From NCBI GenBank assembly GCA_033002965.1, contig JAURVB010013178.1, positions 62,001-126,000 of the forward strand: 64,000 nucleotides of DNA. Direction: 5' to 3'. Below, one piece after another: positions 1 to 13,639 of the stretch (position 1 is its first letter; every line of letters starts with the position of its first letter). Position numbers and translations under genes: made by a program. The DNA is from Piper betle (lineage: Eukaryota; Streptophyta; Magnoliopsida; Piperales; Piperaceae). A model generated the notes under the pieces. That model had not been told where the DNA came from. It made no database searches and was given only the letters and a program-made list of their open reading frames with translations.

Positions 1-273
1 GTTTCCATCATACTCAAAGCTTCTGTAGTGCCTCTTCCTGCCTTTCCCCTTCCCAGAAACCTTGACAACCTCCCCGATCGGCTTAGGGATAGCCTCGTCC
101 TCTTCCGCCTCGCCGTCCTCGCCTTTACCCTCCTCCCTGGCCGCCTCTTCGTCATGGCCCCTCCTCCTCTTCCTGCCGTCGGGCGGAGAGGAATCCTTCT
201 TGGAATGGGGGCCGGCGGCGTCGACGTCGACGTCGTCGTCGTCGTCGGTGGTGATGAGACGCCGCTTCCCCAT
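1..273 (-). CDS. BAH-domain protein, N-terminal exon (partial)
   Basis: The minus strand reads open from an ATG at 273 through the left edge (91 codons, no stop). The first half is acidic and low-complexity: a five-Asp run, basic K/R clusters that could be a nuclear localisation signal, then Glu/Asp-rich sequence. It then enters a conserved segment with VSGKGKGRKRHYRSFEYDGN at the window edge. This matches, from memory, the start of the BAH domain in plant chromatin readers of the Arabidopsis At4g11560 (AIPP3/BDT1) type, where this segment leads into the BAH fold; related proteins bind histone H3 methylation and take part in silencing and polyadenylation control. The exon is strongly GC-rich against an AT-rich upstream region. 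The rest of the gene lies outside the window, so intactness cannot be judged. The family is fairly sure; the orthologue is an inference. Confidence 0.82.
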   Translation of the reverse strand, partial: MGKRRLITTDDDDDVDVDAAGPHSKKDSSPPDGRKRRRGHDEEAAREEGKGEDGEAEEDEAIPKPIGEVVKVSGKGKGRKRHYRSFEYDGN

Positions 274-2070
274 TCGTGGCAAGAACAGCAGCTACGCTAC
301 GGGCTTGGCAACCGGGACGGTATAACTCGTGATTTCCACCCTTTTCTACTCTTATTATCGACTTTCACTGTCTTCACCTCCCCACTAATCATAACATAAA
401 TTTTGATTTAAATCATATAATTTTAGAAAGATAAAACACAACCTTGATTTCACTTATATTGTATATTTACTTTCATTAAACCAACCTTACAAGCATATGA
501 TAATATACAATTTTACCTAAATATAATAATCACAATAATATTTCTTATTTATATAGATTAACATAATTATATTTTATTTCTAAAAAAAATAATTATATTA
601 AATAAAATAATAAATCTGTAAAACAATAATTACACAGGTCTCCCCCATTACTGTTTATAAAAACAACTCAGTTAAATTTATTATATTTTTTATTTTTTTA
701 ATGATAAAAAAATATTTAACCGTTTTATTTTAGTTTAATTTAAAAAGGTCATAAAATACCTTGCTTGCAGCCCTATTCGTTGGTCATATTTAAGTCGTTT
801 GTATTTGTAAAAGAAAATTTTATATGAAATATTTTTTAAAAAATTAGCATAAAATTTGTGTTGTTCTAATAATTAACTAAAAATACCTAAAATTATAAAA
901 TAATATTTACCAGCCACAATTATTAGTCAAAGTGTTATTAAAGCATTTGTTTTTAAAAAAAAGGTCAACTCTTCGTGCTTATCACACCCAATAAGTTCCT
1001 TCTATAATAATTTTGAAAATTTAACAATTAATAGGTGTTTATTGGATGTTAAGGCAAATAAAGTTATCAAAACCTTGCGACCAATTATTTTCCTAAAATT
1101 TCTATTTAGTCAAGGAGATCGAGCTAAACCAAGCTTAATGTTCCATATTTTCTTCTATAGAGTGGAGACTCACCTGGCCTCACAGAACAATAAGCTGTAC
1201 CACTACCATCCTCCACAACGAGGCTACATCCATACCCTTAGCTAAGCTCACAAAGAACTATCAGATCTAAGGCTCGGCATATGTCAGTCTAAACTAATTA
1301 ACTGATGGAACTAAATAGTTTTGGTTTGTAGGTACAGTAAATTATGGTTAAGAACCAAACCAAATCGAAACCAACAGAAAAAATTAAAAAGAAAAACTCA
1401 ACATTTGTGTTTTACGTGAGTTATTGTTTTTTTTTGGTTTATTTATAATTTATTTGATATGTTTAATATATTAGATAGGGTCAAATTATATTATAACATT
1501 GTTCGCTATAAAAGAAGTAATCAATTTTATTATAATTTTAATAATTTATTTTAAAAAAATTGGCCACACTAAACCAGAATAATTATATTTATTTTGGTTT
1601 GATGTCAAATTTTCGTTTATTTTAGAAATTCGGTTTGGTTCGACTCCTAAAAGGATTGCTCTCCAATCAAGTGAGAGAGAAAAAAAAATCCATGACTGAA
1701 AAGGCATCGTTGTCGTCCCAAGTAGGATAAAAAGGGTTGGGTCCTGATAAGTTAAGTGCCGCTTCAGTGGTAATACAAAGGGCCCTAACAAAGAGTTGAT
1801 AATAGTTATGATAAAAGGTCAAGTTTTCTTTCAGGATTACAGCGTCGCAGGAGTAATTAAAGGAAATAAGGGCAGCAAGGTCAAGTCAGATCATCCTACA
1901 CATTATCAAGGTTATACTGTTCAATGTTATTTTGCCTCTGTTGAAGCTTAATGCTAAATCTAGTTTGCAAGCAGTCACACAAATTGCCCTGCCATGACAA
2001 CCTGTTTAACAAGATAAAAAAACAACAAACCTGACTCATCAATCAAGCTGATTTTTAATTCATACAGTTT
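274..2070. other. AT-rich intergenic region, BAH gene 5' side
   Basis: About 1.8 kb with no supportable gene. The first 100 bases are probably the 5' UTR and core promoter of the BAH gene. From about 400 the sequence is very AT-rich with long A and T runs and no open frame longer than about 80 codons. The open frames at 1042-1245 and 1546-1791 have no recognisable domain and ordinary noncoding composition. Confidence 0.6.
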
Positions 2071-2585
2071 CTACTTTGGAGGTTCCGACTCAACTCGGAT
2101 CAAATCATTCAGCACCTGTAACATGATAATAGAATCTGTCAGCCATTTTCTCACTCGTGTTAATGATCCTTGATTCGGGAATAGTTCATTTGTCAAAAAC
2201 TAATTTTTAGTCTCTCAAACAGTTAAAAACAGTTTCAAGAAAACAAAATTATTAATAAAATTTATTTTCGCCAGCATCCTATCGGGTCAAATGTCTGGAG
2301 GCCAATTGCAATTGCCAGCACACCGAAAAAGTACATAGGGACATAGCTGCGTGTGCATACCTTGAGAGCGGTTCCCTGCCTACCACTGCGTTTTTCACGC
2401 TTAACCAAGAGCAAAGCATGTTTAAAGGACTTCACATCCACCCACTTCTGTCACTCTTTAAAGTTTTGCTCAAATGGATTAGAGGAATCACAGCTCTCTG
2501 GCCTAGCCTCATCTTCTGAAACCTTTTCATCCTGTTTAAATGCATCATCATCAAGCATGAATAAGAGTCCTCCAAAAAGCCTTAG
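2071..2585 (-). pseudogene. Last two exons of an unrecognised gene, one internal stop
   Basis: Two minus-strand segments join cleanly by splice logic. Exon 2585-2361 is 75 codons, follows an acceptor AG and ends AAG before a GTATGC donor. Exon 2115-2071 is 15 codons, follows a CAG acceptor and ends in TAG. The phases agree (0/0) and the intron is 245 bp. The product starts LRLFGGLLFMLDDD, continues through an acidic stretch (VSEDEARPE), reaches KWVDVKSFKHALLLVKREKR, and ends LNDLIRVESEPPK. One in-frame TGA lies at 2454-2452, at a place where TGG (Trp) would read naturally (NFKE-stop-QKW). I do not recognise the family. Further 5' exons are not visible; Copia sequence begins at about 2710, so the gene's front may be lost or displaced. 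It could be a pseudogene 3' end or a gene with one sequence error. Confidence 0.5.
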
Positions 2586-3039
2586 CTGGTATCACCTCAG
2601 TAATATGATGTGCAAATGCAAAAGGATCCCATTAACTGCACTATATGCAAAAGGATCCCATTACCTCGAGCTAAGAAATTGATAAGTTGATTGAAGGTTG
2701 GAAAAGAAATGATAAGTGCCCTTTGCTGCAAATAAAAGTAAAAAATCCAAGTCCTCATCCCAAGGTTTTTTCTCTAAACGAAGATTTGCTCCTGCAACTG
2801 CTACAACACCCAATCTCACAACAAAATTATCTCAACCTTCAAATAATATGACATTCACTCATAAGCAACTAATTCGGAACAAGGAAGAATTAAGAGAGAC
2901 ACTTAGGATTTTTAAATCAATTTGTCAAATCGGGGTTAAATTTGGACACAATGTACGTAAGTGCTTCAAAAGATTTAACAAGAAATTTAGAGTGCCAACT
3001 CTTCAATCTGATATCAGCATTTTGGCTATTATTCCAAAA

Positions 3040-4178
3040 GACTAAGAAACAAATGTTGTCTCTCTTGCATTCTAGCTTGGGTCATTGGTTTGCTGGTGCA
3101 CTTTTGATTCTCAAAAATAAAAATTTAAATAGAAACTGAGCATGAAGCTAAATCTATAACCATTTGTCCAAGTTGTCAGTTAGCAAAGTCCTCTAGATTA
3201 CCATTCTCAAACAATATAAATTGTTATTCTAATCCATTTGATAAAGTGCATTGTGACTTTTGGAGTCCAGCACTTATTATTTCTATTGAAAATTTTTGAT
3301 ACTATGTCATTTTTACATATGACTGTACCAGGTTCATCTAGTTTTATCCTTTGCACAATAAATTATATTTGTACAATGTTTTTCTTACTGTTGATGTGTA
3401 TGTTTAAAGACAATTTTTAAAGAAAATCAAGTGTTTATATCCTGATGGAGGTGGTGAATTCATGTATATAATGATGCAAAATTACTATTTATCCAATTAT
3501 ATAACTCATTAGGTCTCTTGCTTATACACACCTCAACAAAATGGGAGGGCTGAAAGACTACATAGAACAATTGTGGAAGTTAGACTCTCCTTGTTGTTTC
3601 AGAGTGATACTCCATCCCCATTCTGGACACAAAGCTTCTCAACAGCGGTGTATATTATGAATAGAAGGCCTTCATCAATTTTGCAGCACAACATCTCTCC
3701 TTACTTTGCCTTCTTCAAAAAGCATTCTAACTACTCCTCTTTCAAAGTCTTCGAATGTTGTTGTTATCCCGGTTTAAGGCCCCAAAATGGTTACAAGTTT
3801 TTACCAAGGTCATTGCCTTGTGTTTTTCTTGGATACAGGTCTCACTACAATGGGTATCTCTACTGTCATATTCCTCCCAAGAAGTTCTTTACCTCTAGGG
3901 ATGTTATATTTGATGAACATACCTTTCCTTACAAGTCTTTCTCTCAGCAAAAGGATTATTGTTGCTCTAAAACTTGCCCGAAAATTCTAACCTACATGGA
4001 TTTGGTTACTTTCACAATAAATAAACCAGACACAAGCTCAGTTAATACTGCCACACCATCATCTTCTTCAAAGTCTTCTAACCACCAGCCAAATACTAAC
4101 TCTTCTGAATCAATAAATCCTAATGTTGTTTGTTGTTCATCCATTCCTTCTCCTACTATCACAAGTAATGATACCTAG
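3040..4178 (+). pseudogene. Copia GAG-pre-integrase and integrase region, broken
   Basis: Reading plus-strand frames together gives the GAG-pre-integrase signature (LLHSSLGH at about 3062, then CPSCQLAKS at about 3165) and the integrase entry (PFDKVHCDFWSP at about 3234). The catalytic-core landmark TPQQNGRAERLHRTIVEV follows at about 3528-3580. After it comes the long C-terminal region with LRPQNGYKF and FLGYRSHYNGYLYCH, typical of Copia integrase (the GY-x-LY motif). Several in-frame stops fall between 3280 and 3480. The open stretch 3573-4178 is the longest surviving piece. It is inactive. Confidence 0.85.
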
Positions 4179-4383
4179 GTGCCCACTGTTAGACCTCGTC
4201 ACCCCATGATTATCAGGTCGCAACTTGGTATTGTTAAACCAAATCTGAAATATACACCGACGGGTATTACAAAACCTAAAGATATTGTCATAGAACCTCA
4301 TACTGTCAAAGTAACTCTTGAACATCAAGGCTAGCTATAGGTTAGGCAAGAGGAACTTCAAGCTTCAGAAATAAATCAAACAT

Positions 4384-5754
4384 GGGATTACCCAAAACTT
4401 TTGACATGAATGTTATAGGAACTAAATGGGTTTTTCGTGTCAAATACAATGTTGATGATACTGTAGGAAGGCTTAAAGCTCGCCTTATTGCAAAAGGCTT
4501 CAATCAACAGGAGTAGACTTTTCTGAAACTTTTTCTCCTATTGTAAAACTAGCAACTGTGCATACTGTTCTTGCCCTTGCCGTAGTAAAGAGATTGAACG
4601 TTCTTTAATTTGATGTTAAAAATTGTCTATGTTTCTCAGCCACCATGGTTCAAGAATTCAGCCTACCCAACAAGCTCCACGTGCTTGGTTTGATAAGTTC
4701 AACTCCTTATTCTCACAAGGCTTTTACTCTAGCACTGTGGATTCTTCCTTGTTTATTCTTATAAAGGATGGTGATCTATTTGTCTTACTCCTGTATGTTG
4801 ACAACATGTTAATCACATGAAGCTCTTCTGTTCTACTTGATAGATTTTTGCAGGACTTGAACAATGCATTTGCACTGAAAAATCTTGGACAAGTGCACTA
4901 CTTCCTTGGTATACAAGTTCAATCCATTTCTCAGGGCTTATTCTTGTCTCAACAAAGATATGCTACAACTATTATAAGAAAGGCAGGATTGCTAGATGCA
5001 AAACCTCTAACAATTCCAATTGTCTATAAACTGCAACCACCAGATAATTCTCCTCCATTTCATGACCCCACACTCTGTTCAGGTAGCTTGCTGGATCCTT
5101 TCAATATCTCACATTTACATGACCTAATATCTATTTGTTGTAAACTGTGTTTGTCAAAATGTGCAGCAACCAACTGATTTCCATTTTGCACAAGTAAAGA
5201 GGATTCTCAAATACGTCAAAGGCACACTCGATCATGATCATTTATTATCTTCTCAAATTGATTTATCTCTCGGTGCCTATTCTAATTCTAATTGGGTAGG
5301 TTGCTCTCATACATGAAGGTCTACAACTGCCTTCTGCACCTTTCTTGGCTCAAACTGTATTTCATGGTCTGCAAAGAAACAACCAACTATCTTTTGAAGT
5401 AGCACAGAAGCTGAGTATCATACCATGGTTATCACTGCAGTTGAATTCACTTGGCTTTCATTTATCCTCAAAGATTTTCATATCCATCAAGTGTCTTCAC
5501 CAATGTTATATTGTGACAATCTCAGTGCATTACAGTTAATTGTCAATCCGGTTTTTCATGCTCGCTCTAAGCTTATAAAAATTGATTATCACTATATTAA
5601 GGAGCCGGTAGCTTTGCAAAAATTACAAACCAAGCATGTCTCCTCCTCATATCAATTTGCTGATGTGTTTACAAAAGCATTACTATTATGTTCTTTCTCC
5701 ACAAATGTGTTCAAGCTTGGCGTTTTACCTCTGCCTCGCTTAAGGGGGGATTGA
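4384..5754 (+). pseudogene. Copia reverse transcriptase and RNase H, broken
   Basis: RT begins near 4405 with GTKWVFRVKYN and KARLIAKGFNQQ, the conserved Copia opening. The active-site box reads LLYVDNMLIT near 4793, where Copia normally has YVDD; the second Asp is Asn here, which alone would inactivate the enzyme. The palm and thumb follow (NAFALKNLGQVHYFLGIQV). RNase H covers about 5255-5740, with STEAEYHTM after an in-frame stop, LYCDNLSAL, and a C-terminal SSYQFADVFTKAL. The frame ends at the polypurine tract. Multiple stops and frameshifts separate the blocks. Confidence 0.85.
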
Positions 5755-5766
5755 TATGGAAATTAT

Positions 5767-7091
5767 AACGTAAGTGCACGTGTCGAATCAAGTAATCAAA
5801 GTGATAAGAAAGTATTGTCCCACGAGGAATTATTAGTAGAAATTCTTGATTGCCAAAAATAATTTAATTAATAATACTTAAATAGAGATGAATTCAAAGA
5901 GTGATTAAATTATAGATTAAGGCTAAACTAATCTAAAATATAATATTTAAATCAAATATTAACTTCAAGATGACAAACCTAGGATTTTTAATTTCACCTA
6001 GAGCTCTATATATTAAAGTTATAACTTCTACCCATGAATTGCACATTTGGATTATTAACCATGAGAATTAATTATTTATGACATCTCTCGATTTACCATA
6101 AACTTATCATTTGCACCCAACTCCTATATCTTTATAAAATTTTGTATGCAAAATGATATTTTAAGTTTTGCGCTTAATAGTTTCCTAAGATATATGAGTA
6201 TATCTCTATCTCATATGTGAATCACCTAAAATAGATGAAAAAGACTATTTCATTCAATGATAAATTTAATCTTTCTATCTCTAGACAAGATCAAATCTCT
6301 AGATCTAACGATAGGTGACCAATCTAATGACAGCATTAAGAACATAATAGAATAGATGATCCAATATCACAATCATATAAATAAAATTACTAACCTTTAT
6401 TTATCCATGCACTAGGTGTCATTGAAAATCCTAAAAAATAATTTACTCCATAGAATATTCAATTAAACTCAAAAAATTCATATGTGATAAGAAAGACATT
6501 ATTTGATTACAAAAAAGTAAATCAAAATAGAGAAAAACTCTTCTGGAGAAAGCGTCTTCTTCTTTTGATCCAACTTCTTTGTCGTTCCTTCTCGTTTTTC
6601 GTGCTGTCACTTTTTCTATCCAATGTTGTTCCCTTTTTAAAACCCTAATCAAGTTTATAAAGGATCCATCTAAATATTACAAGTGGGGTCCACCAGGATC
6701 TCTAAAAATATCAGAAAAATTAGTTTTCCCATCGCCAGTGCTGGAGCACTCAAAATCCAGGCCCTCGAGTGCTCAGCTCTCGGCCATAACATTTTTTAAC
6801 AGAAAGGCCAAATCTCGAGCTTTCTGTCCCCAGCACTCGAGCACTCGCTATAGTTTCCAAGTCATACTTTTTGGTCTGATTTTTCCCTGAATCGATTCCA
6901 GATCGACTTCTAACTCTTATACCTTGATAAAACAGCATTAATTATCACTTTTTACACCAAAATCACAATAATTTCTTGCGTTATTAATAATATCTAATAA
7001 AATTTTACACTAACAAAATTGAAATAAAAATTACTCAAAATATGACAAAAACTCAATATAAAATGCAAAGAATAACAACTCTTTTACAGAG
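5767..7091. mobile_element. Nested 1.3-kb AT-rich insert in the Copia 3' LTR
   Basis: The LTR start TGATATGGAAATTAT is interrupted and appears to resume with TTATCAAGGATC at 7092. The duplicated TTAT at 5763-5766 and 7092-7095 fits a 4-bp target duplication. The insert begins AACGTAAGTGCACG, is mostly AT-rich and noncoding, and holds a GC-richer patch at about 6730-6860 with repeated GCACTCGAG/GTGCTCAG words. I see no inverted termini and no coding frame with a domain. The class is unknown; the exact ends rest on the assumed LTR sequence. Confidence 0.4.
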
Positions 7092-7520
7092 TTATCAAGG
7101 ATCTTAATGTAAATGATAGAATCGAGGGTATAAGTATAAATTAAATCTATTTTGAATTAGTCATGTTGAGAACCGACCTATGTATGTCATGTTTATCAAG
7201 ACTTGTATGTATAAATACCCATTGTAATCTTTCTGTTTAGGTTAATGAAAAATCAATTGTTCTCATATGCTACTGCAAGGAAGGTGTAGAGAACAACAGT
7301 GATGTGGAGGGGAGTTTGAGGTTGGCAATTTGCATTAGGTTTAAGAGTTAGAAGTCGATCCAAAATCACAAATTTGCATTGGCAATGTGCATCCGATAAT
7401 ACATCCATTAGGTTTGACACCACAAATTGAACAACTAAGCTTGTTCCCTGACTTCATTCACCATACTAACCCTCACATAGCTTATTTCCTGACATGGAAA
7501 CAATAGAACTTAGGTAATGG

Positions 7521-8395
7521 TAGTGTTGGCAAAATCGGCTGATTCCACTCAGAATCGACCGATTTAAATCGGATTGGAAAGTTTCCAATCTTGAAAAGTG
7601 GGTAAATCGCTGATTCAAATGAGTTAAGCCAATTCCAACCGAGTCGAACCGATTCCGACCGAGTTGAGCGGCGGAGCGATGGGGGAAGGGGGTGGTGGGG
7701 CAGGCAGGGGGGATGGGGCGGGGCTGGAGGGGGGAGGCGGGGCGGGGCGGTTGCAGAACGGCAACCGGAGGCGGTGGTGACGAGGTGTGTGGGGGACGGT
7801 CGGGGCCGACGGGGGAAGGGGGTGGTGAGGCGAGGTATGGGGCACAGGGTAGATGGGGCAGGGCTGGTAGGGTGGCGGCGGAATGACAACCAGACTCGGC
7901 GGCTTGCGAGGTGCGCGGGGGACAGTTTGCACCGATAGGGGAAGGGGGTGGCAGGGCGGGGCAGGGGGCGCAGAGGGGGGGGGACAGGGCGGGGTCGGTA
8001 GGGGGAGGCCATGCAGGCGGGGCAACGGCGGCGGCACGGCAGCGGCGTGGTTGAAGGAGCAGGGTGCGTTGGGGGAGTGAACGGGGAAAGAAATATAGTG
8101 GTGCCACTCTCGTAATTAAAAGTTGACTTCACTCCGATTCGAGTAAAAAATAATAACTAATTCCAAGTAATTCAAAAAAATCCAAAAAATATTTAAAAAT
8201 ATAATAAAATATAATACTCACAATAATAATAAAATTATATCAATAACTAACTTTTATATATTTATATTATTAGTTATTAAATTATTATATATGATTGATT
8301 TTGACCGATTCAACTGAACCGATTCTTAACCAATTTAAACCGATTCAATCTGATTCAGTGGCTCCTTCGAAAAGCGATTCCGATTTTTCCAACTA
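7521..8395 (-). mobile_element. Family A Mutator-like non-autonomous element, copy 1
   Basis: An 875-bp element in the opposite orientation to the other four copies. It is flanked by near-identical 10-bp direct repeats, TAGGTAATGG (7511-7520) and TGGGTAATGG (8396-8405). Both ends carry arrays of AATCGG/CCGATT words (about 7530-7640 and 8300-8390). The interior has an AT-rich arm, the conserved hairpin module (about 8105-8155) and a GC-rich body at about 7670-8080 made of G-rich runs. No transposase is encoded. Several long open frames in the GC-rich body are composition artefacts. Ten-bp duplications with short inverted termini fit MULE-type elements; the class is inferred. Confidence 0.72.
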
Positions 8396-8405
8396 TGGGT
8401 AATGG

Positions 8406-9110
8406 AACTTTTACCTTTAAAGAATTTGAAAGTTCTTCCCATGACTTGATCTGATCTTCAGTATTCTGTTTCAGACTTGAAAGAAATTTTATTTTGGCAT
8501 CTCGAACCTGTTTTGGAAGAAAGATAGCATTTAGAGAATTCATGCAGCCTCATCAGCCTCAACCATACATTCCTAATACAATGCCCACACCATGTAGCAC
8601 CTCATCAGATACCTCATCAGCCTCATCAGTCTTACAAAGTTCCAGCGTATCATCGCTTCGATATATCATACTCAAGTAATTGGGCATTTGATCAAAGTAA
8701 AAGATGAAATTCAAGGTTCTCGAATAATACTCTACAAACTTCTATTCACTTTTCGAATGATCTGGATCAAATGTACAAATATAAACTAAATTAAAGTATT
8801 TCAATCCTCAACAAAACATGTATAAAATTTCATAAAATCGATACTGCAAACTTCACTCACACACATACATATATAGATCATCACTTACAAAAAAAAAATT
8901 ATAATATAACAAATAATAATCCATGTTCATATACACAAATCAAGGTCTTGCCGGTGCGCGCCGACGTAGATACAGAAAAACCCTTATTAAATTCAGATTG
9001 ATCACAAACACCACCACCACGGGGCCGAAAGCCTCAACATAACCTTCATATCTCATACGAAAACACCGCACATATGACATCACATTTGCAGTGTGTAATA
9101 TGCGTATTCA
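8406..9110. other. Region downstream of beta-tubulin
   Basis: About 700 bp with no gene. The part nearest 9110 (about 8950-9110) probably holds the beta-tubulin 3' UTR. The rest is AT-rich and carries a short run of CAT/CATCAGCCTCA-like words at about 8540-8640. An open frame at 8355-8543 on the minus strand starts inside family A copy 1's end and has no domain. Confidence 0.4.
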
Positions 9111-10879
<1,769 letters not shown>

Positions 10880-13639
10880 CTTGGTCAAATTCTATATCAT
10901 TAGAAAAAAAGAACCCAATATATAACAGATCATCAGAAATGGCATAAACCGATTTGGATAGAAGCAAGTAGATGGAGTTAAGAGAGGTTGCTAACCTGTA
11001 GAGGAGGGGAGGGTTCTAGGATTGACCTATAGCAAATATTGATTATGAGCTAGTGGGGGTTCTTGTACTTGTGGAGAGCCGGGGGGATTGGACTTGGATA
11101 TTTTAGACTAAGTGCAGGTAGGGGGTAGGTATCGGGTGAAATCAAGAGGGAATGATTGAGATGGGGGTGATTTGATGTTTTTCAATATACGAGATAAAAT
11201 CTGAAGAGAGAGGAAGTGAAGCTGCTAAGATACAGTAGAAAATATAGTGATGAAAGAGAGGGGCAGTAGCTATTAATGGGATAAGAGATGGTTTGAGGTT
11301 GGCATCTGAACAAGAACAAGAGTCCATGAGCTGGAGGAGGAAGGATACAACGAGGTGGTGCATCACCAGGCCTCGGTCTGGTTGTTGGGATATTCCATTC
11401 CTGCTTGCGACTCATTGCTGACCATACATCAAGTTTTTGCAGTATTCAATATCCAATGTGGGGCATATGACGACGAACGTATGTTGTATATCACATTATA
11501 TTACAAGCAATAGACATACAAATATGTGATTAATTTCATCTGCTCGACAATGCATGCCTAGATGAGGTGCATATTAACTAACTAAGAGACACTTTTTGAC
11601 GAGACAGGGTGACAAAGAGATAATGTATATATAGTATAATGGACAACGACTTTTTTAATTAATCATGTGTAGTAAATGATTTCTGACTAAAAAATGAGAT
11701 ACGTACCGTCAGCACCCTATGGAGAGAGCAAGCTGTGTCTTCCAGCAATTTTGAAAATAAAAATAGCATTATATTGATCTCGAAGGTCCTTCTATGTTTC
11801 TCCCAGAAAATAAGCTCGCAATGGCTGTAAAAAGTTCTTGTCATCAGTACAATATATATTCATAATTCATATCAACCGTTTCGTCGACATTCAATATCTA
11901 TAATTTGCACTCATGATTCTCATGTTCCCTTCACGAGGACTGTTGGGGATTGGGCTGTTTGTATACGTCAATCCCAGAATCCAATACCACCAATTCATCC
12001 ACCCAGATTGTTTTTTTCAAGATAACAACCATACGTTGGTAAAATCATGCCTGCCTGCGAACAAGACAGGGCCACGCTATGACTCAGATTTCGATGTGCT
12101 ACAGTGATATGATTTTGCAAATATAAACAACTTCAACGGTTGAGACTTTCCCCCTCAACGTCTTTTCAGTACACGTTCATATACCCTCTTGGAGTGCCAA
12201 CACAACGACGTCTAGTGGTAGTTTGTATACACCGACGGTCCGAACTCTAACTAACGCGTACCTGATGATCCACCCCTTATATATACATGCTGCCTAATCT
12301 AATCGTATTCATTGGCTAACATCGGCTTACTTTTTGTACACAAGTAGATTATATGGTGTAAGTTTGACCAATTAGTGATAATAATGAGCTAATGGCACTA
12401 TTATTATCTGAAACAGCTGGATTGAAGTTGCTCAAAACAAAAGAGAGTGGGGCCAAAAGGATGGGTGGTAGCCGTCATGCCAGCAAGAAAAGTTAGGAAG
12501 ACAGAGGAGACACTGCAGCTAGCGGCAACTTCCTCATAATTCCGTGATTCAATTATTGAACAAGGACGGTACAATCTGGAGTAAGACCGACGGTGGAATC
12601 CCAACTACATGCAAGCCAAATGTTCTTCTCCAAGTTATCGCCGCGGATTAATGAAGGACCCAGAATTGTTTGAATCAAATCAATCATATATCGTGATACC
12701 TTAATACATGAATGCGGTTTACTTCTCTCTCTAGCTAACCAGCTTGAATTTTTAGGCGTAAGAATCTTACTTTCCAAGTAACAAAGAGCATGAATGTCAT
12801 ATCCTCAACAGACATGAAAAACCTGTCTATAGGTTGATTTCTTTAGTTGTCCTGGTTATAGTCATGTTAAAATGTTCAATTATCCATCTACATGAGATCT
12901 TTTCCAGAAACCGTCAGATTGTTAAAAAGAAGGTGCAAGCGAAGACTAATGTAAGCTGTGGATGGCATCGGCCATGTGAAGTAAATGAGGAAGATATTGA
13001 AACTGGAACAGAACAGACATAACTCGGTCCCGACTTCGCGTGGATATAATTGAAGTGCAGGGTGAAGAGACAAATGAATTTTTTAAACTTCTTTTCTCTG
13101 AAATCCTGGCTGGTACTTAGCGGTGGGCAAATGTCTAAAATTCTAGTAATTACAAGCATATATATATTAGACAGCAAGCTCATCTTTATTCCCATGTGCC
13201 AAGGTCAACTTGCTGAACTATGCAATAGATTGGCCAACGAATTTACCTCCACATCTACTCATTTCTCCTTTCATCTAAGTCGTTCAAAATTTTCATTTGT
13301 TCCGTGCTAATTCTTGATGTAAGCTTGTTTTCTGACAAAACTTTCAGGAAAAAAAGAGCTGTGAACTAGCAAACTCCATACTAGTTTGAAACAAAAGAGT
13401 AAGTAGCCCAAATGATGTTCTTCCAAGCCGAGGTTAGATAATCTTGCCGAAGACACTGGCCTTTCTACCCAAGCTCTTCAATCCATGAAGGGAAAAATCA
13501 GCTCGAGTTCTTTGAGCTGGAATATGGGCAACTTTCTGGGCACCATTATTAATTCTCCCTTTACGCTCGCTCGGCCACAAGAACAATAGTCAATTGTTTG
13601 TTTCCAATAATTATATGGGAAACATTTGGCAAGCCTATC
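10880..13639. other. Beta-tubulin promoter side and intergenic DNA
   Basis: About 2.7 kb upstream of beta-tubulin without a supportable gene. The first few hundred bases should hold the 5' UTR and promoter; a CAG acceptor-like site near 11000 could belong to a 5' UTR intron but I cannot show it. Overlapping open frames at 12834-13310 on both strands have no domain and no splice structure that extends them. Confidence 0.4.

Larger units (their letters stand above)
2710..7265 (+). mobile_element. Degenerate Copia LTR retrotransposon, 5' end missing
   Basis: A plus-strand Ty1/Copia remnant. The gag end (about 2716-2950), GAG-pre-integrase zinc region, integrase, reverse transcriptase and RNase H come in the usual Copia order, all broken by stops and frameshifts. 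A polypurine tract (TTAAGGGGGGA, 5740-5750) precedes what looks like the 3' LTR, beginning TGATATGG at 5752. The LTR's far end is placed at about 7265 (TTGTTCTCA), after a TATAAATA box and sequence typical of an LTR 3' end. The LTR is split by a nested insert at 5767-7091. No matching 5' LTR is visible upstream, so the element is truncated at about 2710 and LTR age cannot be estimated. Confidence 0.85.

Noticed and set aside
7466..8132. Long proline/arginine-rich open frames on both strands
   Set aside because: They overlap in several registers inside the GC-rich body of family A copy 1; the composition alone keeps frames open.
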